Positions 15,937 to 24,964 of a DNA stretch of 64,000 bases are shown here, one piece after another; position 1 is the stretch's first letter; each line of letters opens with the position of its first letter. This DNA is from JALZAH01 sp051000755 (lineage in GTDB: Bacteria; Actinomycetota; Acidimicrobiia; Acidimicrobiales; Palsa-688): NCBI GenBank assembly GCA_051000755.1, contig JBPCNZ010000154.1:23724-87723 (forward strand), in the 5' to 3' direction. Below the pieces are notes generated by a model. It ran no database searches. It worked only from the letters and a program-made list of their open reading frames with translations, and had not been told where the DNA came from. The position numbers and the translations under genes were made by a program.

Positions 15937-18219
15937 GTGACTTCCGAGCGAGTTCCCAGTAGTGGCGGGAGGGATCTCCTTTCCGCTGATCTGATTGGTG
16001 AGCGCAGCTTCGCCGTCGTCCGCCGGGGGTTCGACCGCGATGAGGTCCAGGAGTTCCTCAAGCAGGTGGCGGGAGCGATACGGACCTTCCACCAGCGCAT
16101 CGAACAAGCTGACGAGGCACGCCGGGAGGCGGAACAACGCGCCTTGCACCCCGAGATCAACGAAGACGTCCTCATGGAACGGGTGGGGGAGGAAACGGCC
16201 AGCATCCTCCGCTCGGCGCGCGCCGCGGCCGGGGACATGCGCACCCGGGCCGCGGAGGAAGCCACGCGGATCGTGGATGAGGCCCACCAGCGGGCCGGCG
16301 ACATCCGGGGGGAGGCGGAGGCGGCCATGGCTCGCAGCGTGGAGGAGGCCAACCGCTCAGCAGAGGAGCTCCGGGCGGGAGCCCAGGCGGCTGGCGATCA
16401 GATGGTGGAGCGGGCCCGTCAAGAGGTCGAGTCACTCCGCCAGATGGCCGAGCAGGAGCGGAAGCTCATCGTCGAGGGGGCCCAGTCCATCCGGGAGAAG
16501 ATCCTGGCCGACCTGGCCCGTCGGCGCCGGGTGGCGACGGTCCAGATCGAGCAGCTGCGCGCCGGTCGCGAGCGCCTCCTCGAGTCCTACGGCGTTGTCC
16601 GGCGCACGCTCGAGGAGGTCCAGGACGAGCTGCAGCGAGCAGACGCGGAGGCCCGGAGTGCGGCCGAGCAGGTAGGACGGGCTTGGGACGAAGGGGACTC
16701 GTTGGATCTGCCGCCCGACCTGCTCGGCGCCCCCACCGCTACGGAGGAGGCGGTCCTGGGACCCTCCGGTGTCGAGCCTGCTCCGACCCCGGCCCCGGAA
16801 GATCAGGTTCCGGCGCCGGACGTGCCCGTGGCCGGCGAGGAGGTTGGCGTCGCCACCGACCCCGTCGACCCTGACCCCGGCGCCCCAGATGCCGACGACA
16901 CTGCTGAGACGGGGGTGGAGTTGGCGGCCGTCGCCGAGTCGGAGGTGGCGGCGTCGACCGCCGGCGTGGAGGTGGAGACGGAGGCGGCCGAACAGGAGAC
17001 GCCCGGCGCGATGGCCGGGCGCAAGACCGGACAGAGCAAGCGCAAGACGAGCCCGGGTCGGGCCCCCGCCCGCCCTACACCCCGCCGCCGGGAGGTACCG
17101 GGCGACGATCCGCCAATCGTGGCCGTACGCCCTTCGGATGCGATGACCAGCGGCGTCGAGCAGGCCGAGGAGGCGGCGGCAGCAGCCGAAGATGCCGCCT
17201 CTGCCCATATCGTCACCGCCCCCGAGTCTGGTTTGGCGGCCGATGCCGCTACCCACGAAGAGCCGGAGAATGGCGACCCTGGGGTGGCTGGGGCCGGGAC
17301 GGCAGAGCCGGGCGATGGTCAGCCGATCGAGGCCGGAACCGCGCCAGGCGAGCCGGGACAGGAGGCGGCGGGCTCGGAATCCCCGTCCGTGGACGGCCTC
17401 TTCGCCCGTATCCGCGCCGGACGAGAGGAGGCGGTGACCCAGGCTCGTCAGGTGCTCAGCGGCGGTTCCTTCTCGACTGAATCGTCATCGGAATCCGATG
17501 ACGACACAGATTCGGGATTGACCCGCACGACCGAGGACGAAACTCTCCTGGAACGCCGGGAGGCGGCCCTGGGCGAGGTCGAGGTGATCCTGACCCGAAA
17601 GCTCAAGCGGGCCCTGCAGGACGAGCAGAACAGCCTGCTGGACCGCCTGCGCAGCTCACGAGGCGAACCGGACCCGGACGTGCTCCTCGGCCCCATCGCC
17701 GAGCACCGGCAGCGCTACGTCGATGCGGCCCTCCCCCAGCTCGAGTTGGCGGGGCGGGCGGGGTCCCGTTTTGCCCTCGAGGTGGTCAAAGACGGTGGCC
17801 GAAAGGTCGGTGCCCCCAAGCGACCGGCGAAGGTCGACGATCTGGCCGCCGATCTGGCCGTCACCCTCTGCGATCAGATCCGGCGTCGGGTCGAGCAGGC
17901 CGTGCAATCGGGAAGGGGCGACGACCAGTCGGCCATGACCGAGGCCCTGGGTGCCGCCTACCGGGAGACCAAGACCCAGCGGGTGGAGCGCACGGCCGGT
18001 GATCAGGTGACGGCAGCGTTCTCCCGGGGCATCTGGGAGGCGGCAGGGGACCGGGTCCCGCTGCGCTGGGTGGTCGAGGACATCGACGGCCCCTGCCCCG
18101 ACTGCGACGACAATGCCCTGGCCGGGGCCCTTCCCCGCCATGAGGGCTTCCCGACCGGCCAGGCCCATCCCCCGGCTCACACCGGCTGCCGGTGCCTGGT
18201 CGTTCCGGACCTCCGCTGA
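15937..18219 (+). CDS. DivIVA-domain protein with MuF-like cysteine/histidine C-terminus
   Basis: A 760-residue protein. Residues 15-55 are a DivIVA N-terminal domain (SFAVVRRGFDRDEVQEFLKQ), which recognises curved membranes at poles and septa, followed by a long coiled coil to about residue 245. A disordered Ala/Glu/Pro-rich linker spans about 250-500. The C-terminal 200 residues are a separate helical domain ending in DGPCPDCDD...FPTG...PPAHTGCRC, closely resembling the cysteine/histidine end of phage MuF (SPP1 gp7) head-morphogenesis proteins. GTG 15937 gives the DivIVA start. The pairing of these two ends is unusual. Confidence 0.75.
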   Translation: MTSERVPSSGGRDLLSADLIGERSFAVVRRGFDRDEVQEFLKQVAGAIRTFHQRIEQADEARREAEQRALHPEINEDVLMERVGEETASILRSARAAAGDMRTRAAEEATRIVDEAHQRAGDIRGEAEAAMARSVEEANRSAEELRAGAQAAGDQMVERARQEVESLRQMAEQERKLIVEGAQSIREKILADLARRRRVATVQIEQLRAGRERLLESYGVVRRTLEEVQDELQRADAEARSAAEQVGRAWDEGDSLDLPPDLLGAPTATEEAVLGPSGVEPAPTPAPEDQVPAPDVPVAGEEVGVATDPVDPDPGAPDADDTAETGVELAAVAESEVAASTAGVEVETEAAEQETPGAMAGRKTGQSKRKTSPGRAPARPTPRRREVPGDDPPIVAVRPSDAMTSGVEQAEEAAAAAEDAASAHIVTAPESGLAADAATHEEPENGDPGVAGAGTAEPGDGQPIEAGTAPGEPGQEAAGSESPSVDGLFARIRAGREEAVTQARQVLSGGSFSTESSSESDDDTDSGLTRTTEDETLLERREAALGEVEVILTRKLKRALQDEQNSLLDRLRSSRGEPDPDVLLGPIAEHRQRYVDAALPQLELAGRAGSRFALEVVKDGGRKVGAPKRPAKVDDLAADLAVTLCDQIRRRVEQAVQSGRGDDQSAMTEALGAAYRETKTQRVERTAGDQVTAAFSRGIWEAAGDRVPLRWVVEDIDGPCPDCDDNALAGALPRHEGFPTGQAHPPAHTGCRCLVVPDLR

Positions 18220-18278
18220 GGGGTATGGCGGACCTGCCTTCGCTACGATGACCACCCACCGATAGGCTCCCCGTTCGC

Positions 18279-21200
18279 ATGAGAACCCCCGCGGATCTTC
18301 CCCGTCGTCTGCCGCGCACCTCACGCCGGTTCCGGATCGGTGTTCTGGTCGTCATCGTGGTCGCGATCCTGCTGCTGACCTCGCTGCGGGGTCTGTCTCG
18401 TTTCTGGACCGATTACCTGTGGTTCTCCGAGGTCCACTTCACCTCCGTGTTCCGCGGCGTGCTGCTCACCAAGATCGCCCTGGCCACGGTCTTCATCGTC
18501 ATCTTCTTCGTCATGCTGTTCGTCAGCCTGACGGTCGCCGACCGGGTGGCGCCGGACGTGCCCGCGGTCGGCCCGCAGGATGACCTGGTGGAGCGGTACC
18601 GAGAGATCCAGGTCAAGCGGGGGCGTTGGATCCGCATCGCTACGGCCGTGATCTTCGCCCTGTTCGCCGGGGTGGGCGCCAACAAGGAGTGGAACAACTG
18701 GGATCTGTTCCGTTACCACGTCAACTTTCCGAGCTCTGACGCCCAGTTCCACAAGAACGTCGGCTTCTACGTCTTCCAACTCCCCTTTATCGACTGGCTC
18801 CTGAACTGGGTGTTCCTGGCCATCATCGTCGTCTTGATCGTCACGGTCATCGCCCACTACCTCAACGGGGGGATACGGTTCCAATCTCCATCGCAGCGCT
18901 CGACGACGGCGGTCAAGACCCATGTGTCGGTCCTGCTCGGGGTCCTGGCGCTGGTCAAGGGGGTGGACTACTACTTCCAGCGCCTGGAGGTCGTTCTCGC
19001 TCGCAACCACCTGGTCGACGGGGCGACGGCGACCGGGGTCCACGCCGAGATCCCGGCCAAGGTCCTGCTGATCGCCATCGCTGTCATCGCCGCCGCCCTG
19101 TTCTTCTACAACATCTTCCGGCGGGGATGGACGCTGCCGATAGTCGCGGTCGTGGTCTGGGCCCTGGTGTGGGTTTTGGTCGGCGGGGTGTATCCGACTG
19201 CCTACCAGGCTCTGCGGGTGAGCCCGTCCGAGCTGACCAGAGAGACGCCCTACATCCAGCGCAACATCGACGCCACTCGGGCCGCCTACGGGTTGAGCAA
19301 CGTCGCCGTCAAGCAGAACTACCAGGGCAACGCCACCCTCTCCGCATCACAGATCCAAGGCACCAGCCCCCAGGCCGTCGCCAACCAGGCCACGTTGGCC
19401 AACGTGCCCCTTCTCGACCCCCAGCAGGTGGTACAGACCTTCGACAAGTACCAGGCCCTGCGCAGCTACTACCAGTTCGGGGGTCTCAACACCGACCGCT
19501 ACAGCCTCGGCGCAGGATTCGGCGACCAGCTGACCCAGGTCGTCACGTCCGTGCGCGAGCTGTACGGCCAGAACGTGCCGAGCGGATTCGTCAACCAGCA
19601 CCTCGAGTACACCCATGGCTACGGTGCGGCCGTCGCCCCGGCCAGCCAGGCGGGCGTCAACGCCGACGGCACCCCGAACTTCTCGCTCCAGAACATCCCG
19701 CCGGTGGGGACTCCGGCCGTGGCCGGAAACGGATCGCAGGTCTATTACGGCCAGGGGGCCTCGGCCAGCGGGTATGTGGTGGCCAAGTCCAAGCAGGCGG
19801 AGCTCGACTACGAGAACTCCTCCGGCACCCAGGTCTCCAATCACTACACCGGATCCGGAGGCGTCGACGCCGGGAGCCTCGTGCGCCGGCTGGCGTTCGC
19901 CTTGCGCTTCGGTGACCCCAACATGGTGCTGTCCGGGCAGATCACGTCGGCATCGAAGGTGATGTACATCCGCAACATCGGCGACCGGGTCCGCAAGGCG
20001 GCGCCCTTCCTCAAGTACGACTCCGACCCCTACTCGGTCGTCCTCAACAACCAGATCTACTGGATCCAGGACGCGTACACGACCTCGAACAACTATCCCT
20101 ACGCCCAGGATGCGAACGTCAACCGGGTGGACCAGAGCAGCGGTCTGGCGAGCCAGTTCAACTACGTGCGCAACTCGGTCAAGGTCGTCATCAACGCCTA
20201 CAACGGATCGATGAAGTTCTTCGTGATGAACAACAACGATCCGATCATCAAGGTCTACGAGAAGGCCTTCCCGGATCTGTTCACCTCCGTCGACAAGGCC
20301 GAGACCCTGATACCGGGCATCACCGCCCACTGGCGCTACCCGGCGGACCTGTTCCGGGTGCAGACCAACATGTACGGCCGGTACCACCTGACCCGGGCCG
20401 CCGACTTCTACAGCCAGGCCCAGGCGTGGACCATCAGCCAAGATCCCGGTTCAGGGAACCTCGGGCAGACCCAGCTGGCCACGGCGCTGTCCCCCAACGT
20501 GACCGGCGGCGTCGCCCAGGTCCCGACCACCCCGCGCCTGCAGCCGGAATACATCCTGGCTCACCTTCCCGACTCGACCGAGCAGCGGTTCCTCTCGCTG
20601 CAGCCGTTCGAACCCGTGTCGTCGTCGACCAAACAGCAGAACCTGACGGCGTTCATGACCGCGTCCGCGGATCCGAACGACTACGGCCAGTTGAATGTCT
20701 ACGAGACACCGCCGGCGGACAACGTCGATGGACCCGCCCTGATCACCAACGCCATCAAATCGAACACCGCCATATCGAGTGAGCTGAGCCTCCTCAATCA
20801 GGGGAGCTCCGAGGTGGTGCTCGGTCAGGTCGAGGCCATCCCCATCGATCAGACGCTTCTCTACGTCCAGCCCATCTACGTACAGTCGTCCACGAACCAG
20901 GTGCCCACGCTCAAGGACGCCGTCGTGGTCTACAACGGCACCGCCTACAACTCCGGCAACGCGTCCCTCGACGCGGCCCTGTGCAAGGTCACCAACATCG
21001 ACGGGTCGCAGCCTTTCAGCACGTATTGCGGGACTTCGGCGGCGACCAAGACCGCCCAGGGCCAGGGGGCCGCCGGAGGTGGGACCGGCCCGAATGGGGG
21101 GACGACGACAACCACCACCCCCCCCGGCTCCCCGCCGTCGACAGCTCCGCCTGCCGGGGGAGCGGCGCCGACCGTCCAGAGCCTGCTGAGCACGGCGCAG

Positions 21201-21398
21201 GCCCAGTTCACGGCGGCCATGAACGCCCTCAAGACCGGCAACCTGGCCGCCTACCAGCAGGCCGTCACCAGCGCCGACAACGCGGTCAACCAGGCGGCGG
21301 CGCTGGCTGCCAGCCAGCCAGGTTCGCCGACCACACCTCCCACGACCACACCTCCCACGACCGCCCCGCCTTCGACGCCCCCGCCCGCCGGCCCGTGA
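18279..21398 (+). CDS. UPF0182 family large membrane protein
   Basis: A 1039-residue UPF0182 protein, a family widespread in actinobacteria with no settled function. About seven membrane segments occupy residues 20-320 (beginning FRIGVLVVIVVAILLLTSL), with conserved SRFWTDYLWFSEVHFTSVF after the first. The large extracytoplasmic part follows (ETPYIQRNIDATRAAYGL, RIGDRVRKAAPFLKYDSDPY-type block). The last 100 residues are Thr/Pro/Gly-rich and interrupted by a helical Ala/Gln segment, probably in the cell-wall space. It lies 59 nt after the DivIVA protein; a candidate -10 (TACGAT) is near 18243. Confidence 0.92.
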   Translation: MRTPADLPRRLPRTSRRFRIGVLVVIVVAILLLTSLRGLSRFWTDYLWFSEVHFTSVFRGVLLTKIALATVFIVIFFVMLFVSLTVADRVAPDVPAVGPQDDLVERYREIQVKRGRWIRIATAVIFALFAGVGANKEWNNWDLFRYHVNFPSSDAQFHKNVGFYVFQLPFIDWLLNWVFLAIIVVLIVTVIAHYLNGGIRFQSPSQRSTTAVKTHVSVLLGVLALVKGVDYYFQRLEVVLARNHLVDGATATGVHAEIPAKVLLIAIAVIAAALFFYNIFRRGWTLPIVAVVVWALVWVLVGGVYPTAYQALRVSPSELTRETPYIQRNIDATRAAYGLSNVAVKQNYQGNATLSASQIQGTSPQAVANQATLANVPLLDPQQVVQTFDKYQALRSYYQFGGLNTDRYSLGAGFGDQLTQVVTSVRELYGQNVPSGFVNQHLEYTHGYGAAVAPASQAGVNADGTPNFSLQNIPPVGTPAVAGNGSQVYYGQGASASGYVVAKSKQAELDYENSSGTQVSNHYTGSGGVDAGSLVRRLAFALRFGDPNMVLSGQITSASKVMYIRNIGDRVRKAAPFLKYDSDPYSVVLNNQIYWIQDAYTTSNNYPYAQDANVNRVDQSSGLASQFNYVRNSVKVVINAYNGSMKFFVMNNNDPIIKVYEKAFPDLFTSVDKAETLIPGITAHWRYPADLFRVQTNMYGRYHLTRAADFYSQAQAWTISQDPGSGNLGQTQLATALSPNVTGGVAQVPTTPRLQPEYILAHLPDSTEQRFLSLQPFEPVSSSTKQQNLTAFMTASADPNDYGQLNVYETPPADNVDGPALITNAIKSNTAISSELSLLNQGSSEVVLGQVEAIPIDQTLLYVQPIYVQSSTNQVPTLKDAVVVYNGTAYNSGNASLDAALCKVTNIDGSQPFSTYCGTSAATKTAQGQGAAGGGTGPNGGTTTTTTPPGSPPSTAPPAGGAAPTVQSLLSTAQAQFTAAMNALKTGNLAAYQQAVTSADNAVNQAAALAASQPGSPTTPPTTTPPTTAPPSTPPPAGP

Positions 21399-21414
21399 CC
21401 GCCGCCCCTGACCG

Positions 21415-22173
21415 CTAGGTCACCTGAGCCCGCCGGTCCTCGCTGGTCCTCAGCGGGGGGGCTACCGCCAGGACCTGCCCTCGCTGGTGCTCAGCGAGGG
21501 GCGGGCTGACGGTCGGGGTTGGACCCGATGGCGCCTCCAGCCCCCTTGGCCGGCGGACCCAACGAATCGAGGCGCTGATCCGGGGACCGACACCGGAGGC
21601 CACCTTGGGGACGGCGTGCTCCCAGCGGGCCTGGCAGGCTCCGCCCATGACCAGGAGATCGCCGGGTCCCGGCCGCAGATCGATGGAACGGCCTCCGCCG
21701 TAGGGCCGGAGCAGGAACGGGCGAGGCGCACCCACGGTCAGGATCGCCACCAGCGTGTCGTCGAGGTGGCGCAGTTCCCGGTCAGCGTGGAAGGCGACAC
21801 TGTCGCGGCCGTCCCGGTAGTAGTTGAGACCCATGGAGGCGAAGCGGACCCGGTAGCGGCGGGCCATGCCGGCCCGGAACGCCACCAGAGCGGCATCGGG
21901 CAGCTCGGCACCCGCCTGGTACCAGCGGGTGAGGCGGGGCTCGTCGACCATCCGGTCGTACATCCGGCGCCGGCGCTGGTGCCATGCCACCTGGCCTGCG
22001 AGCCGTTCGAGCAGATCGTCGCTCCCCCGCAACCAGTCGCGAGCGACCTCGACCCAGGCCCCGCCCCCGAGGTCGGTGCGCTCGAAGGTGGATTCCGGTC
22101 GCACCTGGGTCGGTCCGGCAGCGAAGAGACTGGTTTGTCCGATGACCACGCCCACCAGGATAGGCGAACGCAC
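21415..22173 (-). CDS. alkB: AlkB-type 2-oxoglutarate/Fe(II) DNA/RNA dealkylase
   Basis: A 252-residue AlkB homologue that oxidatively removes alkyl groups from bases. The iron site is visible as FHADRE (HxD) and the distal His in RWEHAVPK; the 2-oxoglutarate Arg pair lies in GPRISASIRW. The nucleotide-binding NYYRDGRDSVAFHAD block is typical. The last 40 residues are a low-complexity extension containing two hairpin-forming repeats. GTG 22149 is an alternative start that leaves IGQTSLF near the N-terminus. It follows the UbiA gene on the same strand after 47 nt. Confidence 0.88.
   Translation of the reverse strand: MRSPILVGVVIGQTSLFAAGPTQVRPESTFERTDLGGGAWVEVARDWLRGSDDLLERLAGQVAWHQRRRRMYDRMVDEPRLTRWYQAGAELPDAALVAFRAGMARRYRVRFASMGLNYYRDGRDSVAFHADRELRHLDDTLVAILTVGAPRPFLLRPYGGGRSIDLRPGPGDLLVMGGACQARWEHAVPKVASGVGPRISASIRWVRRPRGLEAPSGPTPTVSPPLAEHQRGQVLAVAPPLRTSEDRRAQVT
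21438..21500. terminator. Two GC-rich hairpins at convergent gene ends
   Basis: Two similar hairpins follow the UPF0182 gene, inside the 3' end of the opposing alkB gene. The first pairs CCTCGCTG with CAGCGGGG around GTCCT (21438-21458, one G-T pair). The second pairs CCCTCGCTG with CAGCGAGGG around GTGCT (21478-21500, nine perfect pairs). Neither is followed by a T-run, so their role as terminators is inferred from position and stability. Confidence 0.45.
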
Positions 22174-22220
22174 GTTCGCCTCGTCACGGCAGTCCCGAAG
22201 ATCCGCCCGGGACGCCCCGG

Positions 22221-23090
22221 TCAGCGGCTGGCGCTCTCCGCGACGAGCAGGGCGACGTCGATGAGGGCGACGAGCATGGCCACCCCGAACAGCAGCCGGG
22301 GCCGCCCGCGGCGCCCGGCGACCAGTCCGACACCGACGACGAGGACGGCCAGGGCCAACCCCCCGACCGACAGGAGGCGGGGGCGGCCGGCCCCGAAGGC
22401 CAGGAACCCGGAGGCGATGACCAGCAGCGTCGCCGCCCCGAGGACGCTGGCGCGGTAGCCGAGGCGGTGGGGCAGGCCCTGTACACCGGTCGCCCGGTCG
22501 TCGTCGAGGTCAGGAGCGGCGTTGGCCAGATGGGCGCCGGTTCCCAGGAGGGCGGCGGCCACGACCTGCCACCACGGCGGGCCCGGCGCTCCGGGCAGAC
22601 CCAGGCTGACGAAAGCCACGAGGAGGGGGAACGCCAGGGCGTAGGGGACGAAGGACAGCATCGTTGCCTTGAGTCGGGCGTTGTAGGCCCAGGCCAGGGC
22701 CACGGCGGTCAGGTGGGCGGCGGCAGCCCTGGGGCCCGAGAGCAGCGAAAGGGGGACCACGGCCACGACGGCGATGCCCGCCGCCCGGCCCACGACCCGG
22801 CGGGGTATCGCACCTCGGGCCACCGGTTTGTCGCCCCGAGCCGAGAGGCGGTCGCGCTCGGCGTCGAGCCAGTCGTTGTGCCAACCGACGGACAGCTGCC
22901 CGCTCAGCACCGCCCCTCCCACCGCGACCAGCCCGGTAGCGCCGCGGCCCTCGGCGGCGGCCAAGGCGACGGCGACCCCGGTCACGACCACGCTGGGCCC
23001 GGGGTGACAGGCTTCCAGCAGTGCCAGAGCACCCCGCTCGTCGCGGCGGCCGGCCACGATCCCGGCTGAGCTCTTCGGGGGCCGAGCCAT
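22221..23090 (-). CDS. UbiA-family prenyltransferase
   Basis: A 289-residue membrane prenyltransferase with about eight hydrophobic segments. The first aspartate-rich motif is NDWLDAERD, the second the DLDDDRA region after HLANAAPD. These bind Mg-diphosphate of the prenyl donor. The family includes enzymes for menaquinone, heme O, decaprenyl-phosphoribose and others; the acceptor cannot be deduced here. It is divergent from the epoxide hydrolase-like gene across about 150 bp and upstream of alkB. Confidence 0.8.
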   Translation of the reverse strand: MARPPKSSAGIVAGRRDERGALALLEACHPGPSVVVTGVAVALAAAEGRGATGLVAVGGAVLSGQLSVGWHNDWLDAERDRLSARGDKPVARGAIPRRVVGRAAGIAVVAVVPLSLLSGPRAAAAHLTAVALAWAYNARLKATMLSFVPYALAFPLLVAFVSLGLPGAPGPPWWQVVAAALLGTGAHLANAAPDLDDDRATGVQGLPHRLGYRASVLGAATLLVIASGFLAFGAGRPRLLSVGGLALAVLVVGVGLVAGRRGRPRLLFGVAMLVALIDVALLVAESASR

Positions 23091-23239
23091 GAGCTCACCC
23101 TACGACGGCGTCGCTGCCGGCGAACAGGCGGGCGAACGGCCCCTGTCGCAGGAGGCGCATGGCCTGACGGTACCGGTGGGAACCGCCGCTCCTTGCCTGA
23201 ATTTTGTCGCCGCGGGGCGACCGGCGGGTCCACCCTAGG

Positions 23240-24250
23240 ATGGCCGCCATGGTCGACGCGGACACCGCGACGGGGAAGGCCTCGCACCGGTTGGTCGATG
23301 TCGAGGGGGCGCGCATCCACCTGGTCGAACAGGGGGAGGGGCCGCTGGTGCTCATGGTGCACGGCTTTCCCGAGTCGTGGTACTCGTGGCGCCACCAGCT
23401 TCCCGCCGTGGCCGCCTCCGGTTTCCGGGCCGTGGCCATCGACGTGCGGGGCTATGGCCGGTCCTCCAAGCCCCTCGAGGTGGAGGCCTACCGGATGCTG
23501 CTCCACGTGGCCGACAACGCCGGGGTGGTCCGGGCCCTCGGCGAGGAGCGAGCCATCATCGTGGGCCACGACTGGGGATCGCCCATCGCCGCCAACACCG
23601 CCCTGCTGCGACCCGACCTGTTTGTGGCCGTGGCCCTGATGAGTGTTCCCTACGCCCCCCGTAACCGCCACCGGCCGACCGAGACGTTCGCCCGGATGGG
23701 AGGCGACGAGGAGTTCTACATCAACTACTTCCAGGAGCCGGGGCGGGCCGAGGCGGAGATCGAGGTCGACGTGCGGGGCTGGTTGGCCGGGTTCTACGTG
23801 GGGGCGTCAGGCAACCGGGTCCGGCCTCCTGACGGGGGCAGCATGATCACCGTCGGCCCGGGCGGGAGGCTCTCCGACCGGTTCGTCGTGGGCGAGGAGC
23901 TGCCCGCCTGGCTGAGCGAGGCGGACCTCGACGTCTATGCCGAGGAGTTCGAGCGGGGAGGGTTCCGGGGTCCGCTCAACCGGTACCGCAACATCGATCG
24001 GGACTGGGAGGACCTGGCCGCGTGGACCGGGGCGCCCATCACCCAGCCCTCGCTGTTCATCGGTGGCGAGTGGGACGGGCCGACCGCATGGGGAGCCGGG
24101 GCCATCAGCCGCTACCCCGAGACCCTGCCGGGCCTGGTCGGCTCGCACATCTTGGAGCGCACCGGTCACTGGGTCCAGCAGGAACGGGCTGACGACGTCA
24201 ACCGGCTCCTCGTCGAGTGGTTGACGGGCCTCGGTGCCGCCGGGTCCTGA
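23240..24250 (+). CDS. Alpha/beta hydrolase, epoxide hydrolase-like
   Basis: A 336-residue alpha/beta hydrolase. The oxyanion-hole motif HGFPESWYSWRHQ, the nucleophile elbow GHDWGS (Asp nucleophile), the acid-bearing GGEWDGPTAW strand and the C-terminal catalytic His in RTGHWVQQE match soluble epoxide hydrolases, with haloalkane dehalogenases as the alternative. ATG 23240 is chosen; ATG 23249 would remove three residues and is equally possible. No obvious pathway partner is adjacent. Confidence 0.83.
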   Translation: MAAMVDADTATGKASHRLVDVEGARIHLVEQGEGPLVLMVHGFPESWYSWRHQLPAVAASGFRAVAIDVRGYGRSSKPLEVEAYRMLLHVADNAGVVRALGEERAIIVGHDWGSPIAANTALLRPDLFVAVALMSVPYAPRNRHRPTETFARMGGDEEFYINYFQEPGRAEAEIEVDVRGWLAGFYVGASGNRVRPPDGGSMITVGPGGRLSDRFVVGEELPAWLSEADLDVYAEEFERGGFRGPLNRYRNIDRDWEDLAAWTGAPITQPSLFIGGEWDGPTAWGAGAISRYPETLPGLVGSHILERTGHWVQQERADDVNRLLVEWLTGLGAAGS

Positions 24251-24262
24251 ACGCCGCCCTCC

Positions 24263-24922
24263 TCAGCCCTCGTGGCGCAGGGCGCGGTAGACGTCGCGGT
24301 ACATGCTGTACTTGATCTTGCCCATGACCGGGTCGGCCTTGGGGGCCAACTCCGCGGCCATGGCCGCGGCTCGGGGAATGACCTCGTCGGATGGTACCGA
24401 GGCGTCGACGATGGCCGCCGCCTCGGCGCCAGGGGCCCCGTACCGGCGGCCGGTGATCATGACATCGCGCGCCGCCGTGGGCGTCAGCTTGGCCTGGACC
24501 AGGGCGCTCATGCCGGCGGGGAACGCCAGGCGCAGATCAATCTCGGGCAGGCAGAAGTACCCGCGGTCGGCGCGCATGACCCGGTAGTCGTGGGCCAGAG
24601 CGAGGAGGCCGCCGGCGGCGTAGGCGTGGCCACCGATGGCAGCGACGGTGGGAACGGGCAGGGTGAGGATCCTGCTGAGCACCGACTCGGCGGCCTTCAG
24701 CACCTGGCTCAGCCGATCGACGTCGTCGCCGACCCAGGCCAGGTCGAGACCGTTCGACCAGAACTTGCCGGTGGCCGCGGTGACCAGGGCCCGGGGGCCC
24801 GTCGCCACGTCGACCCTCTCGAGGAGACCCAGCACTTCGGCGCTCCACGATGGGTTGATCCGGTTCTCGGTGTCGCCGAGATTCAGGACGAAGACGTCGT
24901 CGTGGCGATCGAGCTGAGGCAC
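24263..24922 (-). CDS. Enoyl-CoA hydratase/isomerase family protein
   Basis: A 219-residue crotonase-fold protein. The CoA/oxyanion segments are visible as KFWSNGLDL and IGGHAYAAGGLLALAHDYRVM, and the trimer/active-site region as FCLPEIDLRLAFPAGM. It is shorter than classical hydratases (about 260) and closer to the enoyl-CoA isomerase-like members. GTG 24922 begins the homologous region, although the frame stays open far upstream. It is divergent from the LLM oxidoreductase with only 42 bp between the starts. Confidence 0.83.
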   Translation of the reverse strand: MPQLDRHDDVFVLNLGDTENRINPSWSAEVLGLLERVDVATGPRALVTAATGKFWSNGLDLAWVGDDVDRLSQVLKAAESVLSRILTLPVPTVAAIGGHAYAAGGLLALAHDYRVMRADRGYFCLPEIDLRLAFPAGMSALVQAKLTPTAARDVMITGRRYGAPGAEAAAIVDASVPSDEVIPRAAAMAAELAPKADPVMGKIKYSMYRDVYRALRHEG

Positions 24923-24964
24923 GGCTCCCACCCTAAGGGCCGGGACCGGAGCTAGACAGGTTCC

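Noticed and set aside
14074..16287. 737-residue minus-strand open frame
   Set aside because: Antisense to the histidine kinase and the DivIVA gene, both with convincing domains.
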